This document shows, in pieces, positions 26,264 to 39,900 of a stretch of 64,000 nt of DNA. The translations under genes and the position numbers were made by a program. Origin of the DNA: Hemibagrus wyckioides (taxonomy: Eukaryota > Chordata > Actinopteri > Siluriformes > Bagridae); NCBI RefSeq assembly GCF_019097595.1, contig NC_080718.1, forward strand, positions 24,705,157-24,769,156, read 5' to 3'. Within the stretch, counting starts at the first letter, position 1, and every line of letters starts with the position of its first letter. The notes beneath the pieces are model-generated. The model was not told the DNA's origin, ran no database searches, and was given only the letters and a program-made list of their open reading frames with translations.

Positions 26264-27255
26264 GTTACAATCATACACATACTGTTTGTACTCTTATAAC
26301 TATATTGTGTACTACACTAAGTTGTCACTGCACTACTGTTCATATTGTTTATGTATGGGTTTTACTGTTGGGCTTCTATCTAATACTATTTAATGACTCA
26401 TTGTCCTTCTAATATTAGGCGTCTAAATATAAGCTAAGCAGATGTTACTCATAACACTATTCCATACTTTATGATACTATACTATACTATACTATACTAT
26501 ACTATACTATACTATACTATGCTATACCATATTATACAATGCTATATGATATGATACCATACAATACTATATCACGTTATATGATACTACCTGATATATC
26601 ATACAATACATTACAATATGATACTATACTATACTATACCATATTATACAATGCTATATGATATGATACCATACAATAAGATACGATGTTATGATACTAT
26701 CTAATATATCATACAATGCATTAGTTTATGATTCCATACAGCACGATATAACATCATGTTCTATGATACTATTTGATATATCATACGATACAATATTATC
26801 TGATACTATACCATGATTCCAAACTATACAATATTAATGCTATGCAATACTATGCAATACTCTATGACATGATACCATACAATACTATATGATACTATAC
26901 CATTTTATACAATACTATAAGACATGATACCATACAATACGATGCTATCTATCATACGATGCATTATTTTATGATTCTAAATCATACTATACTATATAAT
27001 ACTATTACATATTAAATGTACCTATTATACTATTACATATTAAATACCATTCCATTACTATGCAATACTATATGATATGACAGCATGATAGCAATGATAC
27101 TATATAATATTATACTACTATCTCATTCTATATGATACGATATGATATAATACCATAGAATATGATATGATAATATATCATACTATATTATACTATCTGA
27201 TTCTTCATACCATACATTAATTTATGATTCTAAACCTTACCATACTATATAATAC
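26264..27255. repeat. degenerate pentanucleotide satellite
   Basis: 26467-26522 is a clean TATAC run. The following 700 bp is a mosaic of ATGATAC, CATACAATAC and ATGATATG words that reads as decayed pentanucleotide repeat. No gene. Confidence 0.75.
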
Positions 27256-27261
27256 TATTCC

Positions 27262-28058
27262 ATACTATATGGCATGATATGATATATGATATGATATGAT
27301 ATGATATGATATGATATGATATGATATATGACATGACATGACATGACATGACATGACATGATGTGATGTGATGTGATGTGATGTGATATGATATGATGTG
27401 ATATGATATGATATATGACGTGACGTGACGTGACGTGACGTGACGTGACGTGACGTGATATGATATGATATGATATGATATGATATGATATGATATGATA
27501 TGATGTGATATGATATGATATGATATGATGTGATATGATATGATATGATGTGATATGACATGATATGATATGATATGATATGATATGATGTGATATGATA
27601 TGATATGATGTGATATGATATGATATGATATATGACATGATATGATATGATATGATATGATATGATATGATATGATATGATATGATATGATATGATATGA
27701 TATATGACATGATATGATATGATATGATATGATATGATATGATATGATATGATATGATATATGACATGATATGATATGATATGATATGATATGATATGAT
27801 ATGATATGATATGATATGATATGATGTGATATGATATATGATGTGATATGATATGATATGATATGATATGATATGATATGATGTGATATGATATGATATG
27901 ATATGATATGATATGATATGATATATGACATGATATGATATGATATGATATGATATGATATGATATGATATGATATGATATGATATATGATGTGATATGA
28001 TATGATATGATATGATATGATATGATATGATATGATATGATATGATATGATATGATAT
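27262..28058 (+). repeat. TGATA-family pentanucleotide array with TGACA, TGATG and TGACG blocks
   Basis: Mostly TGATA, with blocks of TGACA (27329-27360), TGATG (27360-27386) and eight consecutive TGACG units (27416-27455). TGATG also occurs singly further on. Open frames on the minus strand (ISYH repeats) are artefacts. It ends about 220 bp upstream of the TATA box of the phospholipase gene. Confidence 0.95.
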
Positions 28059-28224
28059 AATACCATATGCTAATAAATTTATAAAGACAACTTAACTTAT
28101 GTTCATAAATTTCAGAGTGTGAATATACAGAAATGGAATAAAAGAAACAGAATATGAATAATTTCTGGCAGAACCACCTGCATGGACAGAATTTTTTTCT
28201 TTCTCTCCTGGAATTCTCGAAGTG

Positions 28225-28310
28225 TTTCAGTTTGAGGCGTGGTTTCACTGCATGCTGCCGTGAGTCATATCAGTAACATATAAAGCAAACACTTCCCACA
28301 GATCTCTGTG
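28225..28310 (+). promoter_or_regulatory. pla2g4-like: core promoter of pla2g4-like gene A
   Basis: TATAAA at 28279-28284, with a perfect AP-1 site TGAGTCA at 28261-28267 eleven bases upstream and GGCGTGG near 28235. Transcription should begin around 28300-28310, at CACAGATCTCTG. The paralogous gene B has the same layout and the shared words ACAGATCTCT at the start region. The first ATG with a usable donor follows at 28414. Confidence 0.65.
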
Positions 28311-28413
28311 ACACTGAGTTGAAGTTACACTCTACTTATTCAGGGTTTTTCTCGGTAGACGATTTAGACTACACTCTTCTCTTCAGCAAGGGGATTTTCT
28401 GCAAAGGGTACAA

Positions 28414-29529
28414 ATGACGGTACGGTTCATGTCTTCTCTTTATTTAGCATGAGGAACTCAAGGTAAAGTTTCCTGCCATAAGTAATGTAAGTCTTGAAGA
28501 AGGTAAAACAGGCATGTACGTGCATGTGTATGTGTATGTGTAGATTGAAAGCTCAGTTTCTGCAGTAAGTACTGTGTCCTGAAGGAACAGGTGAGTACCA
28601 AAGAAACAGTAAACAAACGCAAATCTCTAAGAGCCTGAGAAGAGATTGAAGGTTGCCATATCTTCCATTTTTAAATTCCAGGTGAAGTGAAGACTACTAA
28701 GACTGCTCTAACATCTATAAATACTATCTATTATCAATGTAAATATCAGAAATATAATGAATTTAATATATACTTTTATTTTTAAAAAATATACAAACAT
28801 TGGGTGGGTGTAGTCAGAGATGATTGACAGCTGAGATTTAAATGCTTGGGCATTGGTGTCAGGAAAACTCTGTTGGCTGTTGGAAAATTTCTTCACACAT
28901 GCCAAACTGCACAGCTGAGTGTTTTTTTTTATTATTATTATTGTTTTAAGATTACGAGTTCCAGTACAACATTGTGAGAATACGGGTGGTATGAGGAAAT
29001 AAAATGAGAAAGAAAAGCTACAACAGTGAACATGTGTTTACATGAAGGACATACAGATAGCTATTGTTTTGACAAGTCTGTGATCAGGGCTGGGAAATAG
29101 TGGAGTCATATTTTGTTACTGTTCTTGATTTGGTTTAATGCATCGGTTGATTGAAATCAACTGGGGCAACAACCATAAATCAATTATTATAGAATTATTA
29201 TAGAATTGATAATAATTTGGTTAATATGGATTGCAATTAATTGTAAGTCGATTCTTATAAAAACAGCATAGAAACAAGAAAGTGATTTTTAACTCTTTAA
29301 AAACTTTTTAAACACTAATATATAAAATATATAATAAAATATCTTTCTCTATGTCATCATGTCTTTAACTGTAGCCCTACGCCAGATTCTGATGTAGGGT
29401 TTGGTCACTTTGGTCACAGATTTGGTCACTTTTGGATCAGACACTACTAATTCGAATCATTCAGTGTTATGGTCAAATAGTGAATCAATGCTTTAAGGAT
29501 CATTTTTTTGGATCATGGTTTACACCTTG

Positions 29530-29560
<31 letters not shown>

Positions 29561-32500
29561 CTTCTTCTTTCAGCTTTTCCCTTCAGGGGTCTCCACAGCG
29601 AATCATTTCTCTCCACCTATCCCTATCTTCTGCATCCTCAACACTTGCACCCACTAGCTTCATATCCTCATTTATTCCATCCATATACCTCCTCTTTGGC
29701 CTTCCTCTTTGCCTCCTGCCTGGCAGCTCCATGTCCAACATTCTCCTACCAATATACTCACTCTCCCTCCTCTGAACATGTCCAGACCATCTTAATCTGT
29801 CCTCCCTAACTCTGTCCCCCAAACGTCCAACATGAGCCGTCCCTCTGATGTACTCGTTCCTAATCCTGTCCAACCGTCTCACTCCCAAAGTGAACCTCAA
29901 CATCTTCAGCTCTGTTACCTCCAGCTCTGACTCCTGTCTCTTCTTCAGTGACACCGCCTCTAAACCATACAGCATGGCCGGTCTCACCACCGCCTTCCCC
30001 TTGATATTTTTCTGTCACACAGAACTCCTGACACCTTTCTCCACCCATTCCAACCTGTCTGCACTCGCTTCTTTACCTCTTTCCCACACTCTCAATTACT
30101 GACAATATTTAAATTATTAATATATAGATATACTTATAATCAGTCCCTACAGGATTTAGAAAGTTTTTTGTGATTGTTGCAGCCAAAATGTCCTTGATTT
30201 TTCTGCAGAATTTTTCACAATTTTTGTGAGTTTTTTTGTCTGCAAAACTGTTTAAATTGGCCAAATTGCAAGCACAGCATTTTCTTTATTCATTTCATTT
30301 TTCTTCTGTAATTTTGTTATCTCGCTTGGGAAAAGTCACCTGCTTGAGTGGACTAGACTTTGATGGATCAACAAATTTGAAACAAAAAAAAATAAAGACA
30401 AAAAATAGCACTGAAATTTACAGCTCCTTATTAATTAATTAATTTATTTATTTGTTTGTTTGTTTTCACGTTTATCATTGCAGAAAAAGTTTATGAAGTT
30501 ATGAAGGAGTAATCCCTAGACAGTATCCAGTTAATAAAATACCCAGCAGCATCTAAGGTGGCACTTAAAGAGTAATAAAACGATTGTGATCTTTTTCATT
30601 CCTTTTGTTTGTAGTTTATGCCAAAGGGTTGTAGCATTCAAATCCCTGACCAACTATCAGTTAGCACTTTATCCTGGTTAGAGTCATGGTGGATCTAGAG
30701 CCTTTTCCAGGAACAAGGCGCATAAAGCAAAAAAAAAAACCCACTCTGGATGGCAGCAGGGGAGAGGAACTGGAAGCTGAAACCAGTTTCAAGTTATTTT
30801 GCATGTCAAATTGAAATATTTCAAAGTAATGATTCATATGATCACATACGCTATCAGGATGATCATCCCAGGTCCCAGGTCCTGTACTGAACCTCCCTGA
30901 GAATGTGAGCATTCCAGTAGGATGAATGAACAAATTCCCACCAACCCAGAATACTCCTAAACCTATTAGTTTTGTTTGTGCTTTAGTTGGTCTTATTTCC
31001 CAAAATGTAAGAATAATAGGAGTAATTTATTCACTGTGATCCTGTAATAAACACATCACACAGCACCCTGTATCCTCTAGTACTCTCCCATGTTAACAAA
31101 TCTGCTCTTTCTTTTTCCTGTGAGCTTCGTATCCTGTTCCTGCACCTTTTTTTTGCGTTGCAGACCAAGTGTGCACCTTTATCCCAAAAAACACCCTTTC
31201 TAACACAGATAAAATGAGGTCTAGTGTTGATATAATTATGATTAAAACAGTTAAGAGCTTAAAACCTAAAAGACCACTGAGTGTGTCAGAGATAACTTGA
31301 TCATTTAGGATTATTCAAGCAATAAGAGTAAGGGCTTTTCAGATTTTTTTCAGATGTATTGCATCATATAATAAAACCAGAGAAGCAAGGAATCAGTTCA
31401 GAATTTGCACAATTAAGTCAGTGAGCTGAGGGGCGTTATTTCTCAGGTTTTTTTTCAGTCTCTCTCACTCATCTCTCTCATCGGTCTCAGTTACCCGCCT
31501 GTTTCTGTCTGTCACCTGTTTGTTACAGAAGGAACTGGCGCCACAGTGGGACCTCTCCGTCACAGTGCTGCGAGGAAATTTCCAGCATTCATATGATTAC
31601 TGTATGTACTTTATTCATTACACTTTATTCATTACACTTTATTCGTTACACATTACACACTACTTTATTCATTACGCACACACACACACACACACACAGA
31701 AATAGAAAATAAAATAAAAGAACAGAACAGAAAATAGAGCAGAACAGAATAGAATAGAATAGAATAGAATAGAACAGAATAGAATAGAATAGAATAGAAT
31801 AGAATAGAATAGAATAGAATAGAATAGAATAGAATAGGAACTAAAATAAAATAACAGAATAGAGTAGAACAGCATAGAAAATATAATACAATATTAGAAT
31901 AGATTACAATAGAATAGAACAGGGACTAAAATAAAATAAAATAAAATAATAGAATAGAATAGAATAGAACTGAATAGAACTGAACTGAACAGAACAGAAA
32001 ATATAATACAATAATGAATAGAATAGAATAGAATAGAATAGAATAGAATAGAATAGAATAGAATAGAATAGAACAGGACAGGACAGGAACTAAAATTAAA
32101 TAATAGAATAGAGTAGAAGAGAAGAGAACAGAGCAGAACAGAAAATATAATACAATAATAGAATAGAACAGAACAGAATAGAACAAAATAGAATAGAACA
32201 GCAAAAAACAGAACAGAATTCAAACAATGGATACAGAATAGAATTAAAACAAAAGAGACAAAATAGAATAGAATAGAATAGAACAGAACAGTTAGGACAG
32301 AATTAAATAGCAGTTAGAAAATAAAATAAAATAATTGAATAAAAATAAAATAAAATAAAATAAAATAAAATAAAATAAAATAAAATAAAATAAAATAAAA
32401 TAAAATAAAATAACAGTAAGATCAATCAGCTGCTATGACTGAAACATGTAAAGCACACTGTATCTGTTGGCTTCTGCTTTTAGTTCATATGTAAAAACTC

Positions 32501-35500
32501 CAAGCAGCACACTGGCTAGATTTCTGCAGATAGACCAGCGTGTAGAACATAAAGCATGTACCTGCATGTCTACAGGCTGGAAAACAGGCCAAGCGTCACA
32601 TACACTGGGATAAAGGTATTTCTCAGTTCCTCACAGATCCACACTTTACGGACTCCCGTACATTTCGTTTGGCAAAGTAATTAGAGCAGGATGATGTTGT
32701 GAGGGTGTTTTCCTGGAGATGAATGATTATCTTGAAATAATAAAGCAGCACAGTTTCACAGACTTCTATGTGACAAAGTTTTTCTGGCAAAACAGTCATC
32801 AAATAATAAAAAACTCGTACAACATTTACAGAGTGAAGTGAAAAAGCATGTCTGAGCCCAGTCTGTGAGGACAAATGAGCAAAAATTCTTGCAATGTTTT
32901 CTAATAAGCTTGTCAAAGGTCATCACAATGGCCAATAATTCTCCTAATACAGGAAGTGCACATGAAAAGTCACATGAAATGCCTTGATTCTTTAGTCAGG
33001 TAGGATCATCTGTAAGACTGATGCTCATAATCATGTTGCCTGATTAACCTGTACTGCATTATACCCACTTCTCAGTCTCAGAGCCTGACCTCTACGTGAC
33101 CCTACGCCTGCCCACAGCCTCGGCTTGTACTCGGAGAACCAGGATGATCAATAACAACAAGACACCCGAGTGGAACGAGACCTTCCACTTCCGCGCCTAC
33201 AGCCATGTCAAGGTGAGTCAGTTTATTCCTGGAGATTTTCTAGCCTGTTGAATTTCGCTGCAAGACTGATCTAAATCCTTATACCAACCATCTTCCATCG
33301 CATTGCTACTGAATTCGCAAATCTCATCTGAATTTTCTCTAGTAGTTCTGGCTGCCGGATTTATATTAAGATACACAAACATGCCACATAAACTGATTTG
33401 ATTATCATTTATATGGTAATGTTTTCTGTCAGAAGACAAAGCTTTCTGTCACAGGAGCATCTTCACTTTAGATAAGCTGCATTTGTTTCCTTTTAACTTC
33501 AATTATCAACTTCTCAGAGAGGCTGGAGATATAAATTCAGTTTCCGGCTGCTGTAACTTAAGTATAAAAGGTACTGATTTATTTTTACAGATGTTTCCAC
33601 ATCATTAAATATGCTAAAAAATAAGTTTTAATTCATAGAAATTTCAGTCACTGGCTAATTGCTGTGACGAAAGAGGAGGAAACTCCTTTTTCGTCACAGC
33701 AATGTGTGTTGTTATAGGAAAAGAATCAACTTCTTAGTAGTAAAACCATCCCATTTCTAAGAATCTTCCTACAACAGCACACTGTCTTATTTTCCTGAAA
33801 TATCCTTCATGAACACACCTCAATCCCAAGCCTGCGGTTTTTCAGTCCCGGCCCAGGGTTTAGAGTTTACTGTCTTTAATAGAAAACACCCAAACTCCAG
33901 CCTATGAATGGTTTATTAAAGTCATTTGTGAGGTGTAACACATTAGAGCAGGCAACAGCATGTAACATTGCATTTCTTGTACCGATGACGTACACAAACC
34001 TGTTTTGTTAGTGTTACTTCTTTGGAATCTTTGTGTGTGCATAATGAAATACATACATGTCAAACAATACAGTGTAACTAAGAAGACTTTTATTTTCTTC
34101 CCTAGAATGTTCTGGAGTTAAATCTGTATGACGGTGACACAGTAGTGGATGATCAATGTGCTAGCTTTTTGTTCGACATCAGCACCCTCAAAGTGGGTCA
34201 GAAGGAGACCAAGGTTCTCATCACGGATGAGGAGGTAAGAGCAGGATGTTCACAAGCTCAGAAATGAGTTAAGCTTTAAGCAGGTAATATTGGCAGTGGT
34301 TGCTCAAGTGGTTAAAGCTTTTGGTTGTTGATCAGAAGGTTGGGGTTCAAGCCCCAGCACTGCCCAGCTGCCACTGTTGGGCAATTAAGCAAGGCCCTTC
34401 ACCCTACTCTGCTCCTCGGGTGCTGCATCTTAGCTGCCCCTGTGCTCTGACCCCAATTTCCTCAGCTGGGATATGCAAAGAAAAGTATTCCACGATAATA
34501 AAACAAAGGCCTCTTATCATCAAGAGGAAAAAAATAACACTGATCCAAATGTGCAATGCATGAAAGAAAAACAGATCTGATTACAGCAGTCACAGTTTTT
34601 TTCTGTGTGTTTATCATGGCATACATCAGATCCCTCCCTGACGTAGGTATGAGGCCATCACTGAAAAGATTTGGGTGGATCCGAGACAAGCCCTCAATTT
34701 TTCCTACAACCAAAAGTTTTACAGAAACCTGGAGACTAAAAAAACCTGTGCAGTCAGTACATTAAGCACCAGAGATACAGAATGAACTTGAGCTACATTA
34801 TACTCCAATTATACTGTTAAACTCTTACGCTCATTGTGTACGGATAATGCTACAGAGCATTTAATCAGCAATAGCCGTATATTATACTGTACACAGCCGC
34901 CTACAAACACCTGGAATTTTTTCTTCCCCATTTTATTGTGATAAAGCTTCAAACCACGATATATTTAACATAACCATTTATCACGGCAGTTTCCAAGCGG
35001 GAAAAGTAAACGGGACATTTCTAAATCAGTTGGTGTGGTATGATTAAAGTATGCATGTTTAAAGCGAGGGAGTGCCTCGAGTCAGTTAGCAGCCCTAAGC
35101 AGCTGTTACACCTTGACAGCCAAACTAAACAGATCCAAGATAAGATTCTGGAGAAATAAGCACAAAGAATTTCATACCTGTCCACCCTGTAAATCTGCAA
35201 ACTATGAGAAACAAACAAAACCGACCCCAGAAGCTCACAGAAGAAGAAGAATTCAGGGCACAAAGCCTTTATAATCACCACACATACATTACAGCACACT
35301 TTTCTTCGTATATCCCAGCTAAGGAAGTTGGGGTCGGAGCACAGGGGCAGCTATGATACAGTGCCCCTGGAGTAAGGAGGGTTAAGGGCCTTGCTCATTT
35401 GGCCAATAGTGGAGCTTGAGGGTGCTGTGGCTTGAACCTTGATCCTGAATCCAGAGCCTTAAACACTTGAACCACCACTGCCCCCACTGCCCCCCAGACC

Positions 35501-36563
35501 TTTATGACAAGAGATAGGAGAAAAAGTCTCAGAGACACTTCTTTAACCAGGCCTGGTCATTAGAAGGCAAAATCAGCCTTTTTCACCAATAGTGAGTTGA
35601 ATTTGATTCTCTAATGAATGAAGTTTGAGCTCTTGGTCTACATTGTCTTGCAGCAAGACCCAGGAAATCTGTGGACTAGGAAAAAAAAACATTTAGTGTG
35701 AATATGGGCAATGTTAATTGTCTTATTTATTTTTATGCTGTAAATCTTTCCGGAGCATTAAAAATGCTTACCAGAAATAATGCTAATATTATTGTGTGCA
35801 CAAAAAGATAAACGCAAGGGCAAAAACACTTGGTCTTAAATGATTAAATCATTCTGGATAACATTATCACATAACCATGCAAAAATAATTCCATGATGCA
35901 TTTAAATACCTTTTTCTGCTTAATCATGTGGTTTAAAAATCAGTGTCAAAGGTTTGATCAGACATTTTCTGTATTTGCTCCAAAGTTATGGAATAATCTC
36001 CCCTTTATATTTGCTTAGAGATTTTTAAGCCAAACATTTCTCAATAAAAATTGGTGTTTATAATGTGGTTAATGTGTGTAAGCGTACTAATGGGACTCAT
36101 CCTGTTACTCTTTTTCTAATTGAGAAGTGCTTACATCAGCTGTGCTGTTTTTAGATGTGTTATATCATTAAGAGGCAGTTGAGTGTGTGTGCTGTACAGG
36201 TTTTTCCCAAACCTGGATAAAGTAGAGATAACAGCATGAAGATGACACTAATGAATGATTGTTGGCTCTGTTTCCAGAAGAAGGACAAGCTGTGGGTGGA
36301 ATTTGAGATGACAGAGAGGTAACAGGCACATGCATGAAAATGACACAAGACTTACACTTTACTACAGATTCATAAGTATGGAGGCTCAAAATACTCAGTT
36401 TTTAAAACACATTTAATTCAGCTAACTCAAACAACAATGAAATCCTCATTGGTGCAACAGAAAAGTTTTCACCCATCATCAAGCACAAGTTTCTGGTGAT
36501 ATCACAACCATCCATAACTGGCACAAATGCCCCGCCCTCTCTCTCTCTCTCTCTCTCTCTCAC

Positions 36564-36599
<36 letters not shown>

Positions 36600-36803
36600 A
36601 CTCACTCACTCTGTCTCTGTTTCTCTCTCACTCTCTCTCTCTCTCTCTCTCTCTCACTCACTCTCTCTCTCTCTCTCTCGCTCACTCACTCACTCACTCA
36701 CTCACTCTGTCTCTGTTTCTCTCTCCCTCTCTCTCTCTCTCTCACTCACTCACTCTGTCTCTGTTTCTCTCTCTCTCTCTCACTCACTCACTCACTCTGT
36801 CTC

Positions 36804-36857
<54 letters not shown>

Positions 36858-36906
36858 ACTCACTCACTCTGTCTCTGTTTCTCACTCTCTCTCTCTCTCT
36901 CTCACT

Positions 36907-36945
<39 letters not shown>

Positions 36946-39900
36946 TCACTCTGTATGTGAAAGAGTATAAATAGTGCTCTTTGAAAAGATGCAAAAAGAA
37001 AAAAGGAAAAAAGAAAGATTTATCCTGTATGGTCTTATATTCATTATATTCATCCAGTTAAAAGAGATTATTATATACAATGGTCAGATTAGATAGATAG
37101 ATAGATAGATTTTATATATATATATATATATATAAGGTAAGTTAAGTCAAGTAAATAAATACAGACCACTGGATTTATTTAGAAATTACAAAGATGCCAG
37201 ATATTTATGCTATATATTTCTATAGCTTATTATTATATATTCTATTATATAGATTTATACATTAATCAAATTTCTAGAACTTTTTGTTTTCTTATGTTTT
37301 CATGTAATTTAGTCAATTTATAAGCTTGGGGTTAGAATGAAGTTTAAGATAAAGTTTTCTGATCCTTATGCCCCTGTGTTTGTGTCACAGTTCTGAAAAG
37401 CCCGGTCAGTACCTCTCTAACGGAGTCCTGTTGGTAAGATATGTTCAATTTGAAACCTCCGTACTAATTACAATGATCATGTGATGATGATGATGATGAT
37501 GATATCACTTGCTTTAATGCAACTTTGTACATTCATTCAACAAGTTCTTCAATCCAGCAGACTAAGAAAGCAGTGAAACATGTTGAGGTGTGCTGTTATA
37601 GGAAAACAATCTACAGCAGGGACGTGTAATGTGACATGATGGAGTACTTTTCATCCAAGTAAAGTTACATTTAATGATGTCTACCGGTTTTTAGTGTCTC
37701 TTAAAATACTCGATTGAACACATTAATATAAACCTTGACACCTGAACTGCTGTCGGATTTGTTATAAAAATTGAATCAACACCTTTTGACCAATCAGAAT
37801 CAAGAATTCAGCAGCACTGTGGAATAACTGAACGTACTTCACAGGGTCTAGCAAAACAGTGCAGTTTGTATTCGTCAATCAGCAGCATGTGTAAAGCTTT
37901 GTACTGTTAACAGCTCTGGCTTTTTAAAGAGGTTGAAATGGTTTTAGGGTTTTAAATGAACAAAAAGAATGGAATTTGCTCCCGTTGTATTGTGCCCATG
38001 TTCAGCACTGAATGTTTTTGTCTCACTCCACAGTGGTGCTTAATATGAAGCTCATATGAGAGTATCTCTGAGCTTTAAGAATTTGTAATTCTTTTATAAG
38101 TATTTCAGTTTTTCCTAGAATACTAGAGGCAATATATTCATAGAAAAGTTCCAAAAAAACCCCACAAAATGGTTATTTACTTTTACAAAGTAAATGTTGA
38201 ACTCAAACCCATTTCTGCTCTCTGAGATGCCTCAAGTGCTTGTTCATAATCGTCTAAAATGTGATCTTCAACCACAAAAAATTCTGTGTAAGGTTATCCA
38301 ACAGACGGAAAAACAACATCTCACACTGACTCCTGACTCATTTTATACTAAACTTGCACCAATAAATTCATTTATTTCTTTATACTGGTTGAAAAAGTCA
38401 TTTTCCGTTCTTAATAGTTAAATGAATCCTTTACTGGTTCTCCTGAACGTAGACGTGGAAGAGCCCTATAGGTGTATACTGTATTTTTATTCTTCTCACA
38501 CATTCTTTTGTGTTTTCAGGCCGCCCCATTGTCCACACTGGAGGTGAAGTTGGACAAACTGCCCATAAAATGTAAGAAAATAAAGCACGTCTGGTGGAAC
38601 CTTCACAGCTTAAACATTGAGTGTCGTATCGAACATTGCACGGCTGTATGTTTTACCTGTGTATCGTATGTGTGATTGTTTTAGCTCAAAAAGATATGTT
38701 GCTAAAATTACAAGGGGCGTACAACGAAAAGCAAGTGATCTCAGTGTCGGAGAACAGCAGCTTCATGAAGACCCTTAGCTACATCATCAACAAAAACCTG
38801 GAGACCTCGATCGAACTCCAGACGGTACGATGGCTGTTGTGTTACGTCATCACGTTAAATGTTTATACAGATTTATTATGACACATAGGTAATAGAGGGT
38901 ATTTAAAGAAGACATAATGGCTTTATAATCAGTGACGAACAGAGCAGGAACTGGTGCTAAAAATCGACAGCATGTTTATGTCTTTGTGTAATAGACGGAT
39001 TTAGCTTAATATCTGATTGTTGTTTTTATCTGTTTCGGATGGTGAAAAGGAACATGAAACCCCAACAGTAGCTTCTGTAGCCCCATTTGGACCCAAACCT
39101 GAATGTACACTCACTATTCCTGTTGCAGAGGTGAGAAGATTTTTAACTGATAAGCTTTAATTTTCAGCAATGTTCTCATTTTACATTGGACATTAATTCT
39201 AGCAATTTAAGCTCAAAAACCTTGTAGGAAAAACCTTTTACACTTTTGGACCCAGCATCAAACCAAAAACCACATTGTTCCTAATCATCTAATCACAATG
39301 CTCTAGATGAATCTATATAAATTTAATCTGAATTTAGAAATTAAATTAACTCTTTATTCCCCAGAGGCCAAAAAATGGAATTTGCTCCAGTTAGGTTGTG
39401 TCCATGTTCAGCATTGAATGTCTTTGTCATGTCCCAGTCCACAGTGGTGCTTAATATGAAGCTCATATGAAAGTAGACACTCAGGACTTTAAGAATTTGT
39501 AGAGTTTCATCAGTATTTGTGTTTATATTTCTGCTCTCTCTGAGATGTTCCAAGTGCTTGTTCATAAGCGGCTAAAATTTACAGGTGTTTATCTTCAACC
39601 ACTAAAAATTCTGTGTTAGGTTCTCCAACAGAGGGAAAAACACACGTCTAAAACACACTGAAAGCCAACAGAGTCCTGACTCATTTTATATCAGACTCAC
39701 AGCCAGAAAATCATTTGTTTATACTGATTAAAAATGTCCCATATGTCCATTTCTGATTTTGTTCTGCTGGTGGTTTGCTGGTAAAAAGCCAATAAACTCT
39801 AGACAACCACTGATATTGCTCAATTTTCTTCTGTTCATTTTACATTTACAGCATTTAGCAGACCCTTTCCTCCAGAGTCACTTACATTTAGCACATTTAT

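Noticed and set aside
27245..28248. Open frames of 170-330 residues made of Ile-Ser-Tyr-His repeats
   Set aside because: Translation of the TGATA pentanucleotide array; 15 bases make five codons, so frames stay open.
31894..32223. Phe-Tyr-Ser-Ile-Leu-rich open frames that look like membrane proteins
   Set aside because: Derived from AGAAT pentanucleotide repeats in gene A intron 2.
36496..36970. Ser/Leu-rich open frames of about 150 residues
   Set aside because: CT and CACT microsatellite inside a phospholipase intron.
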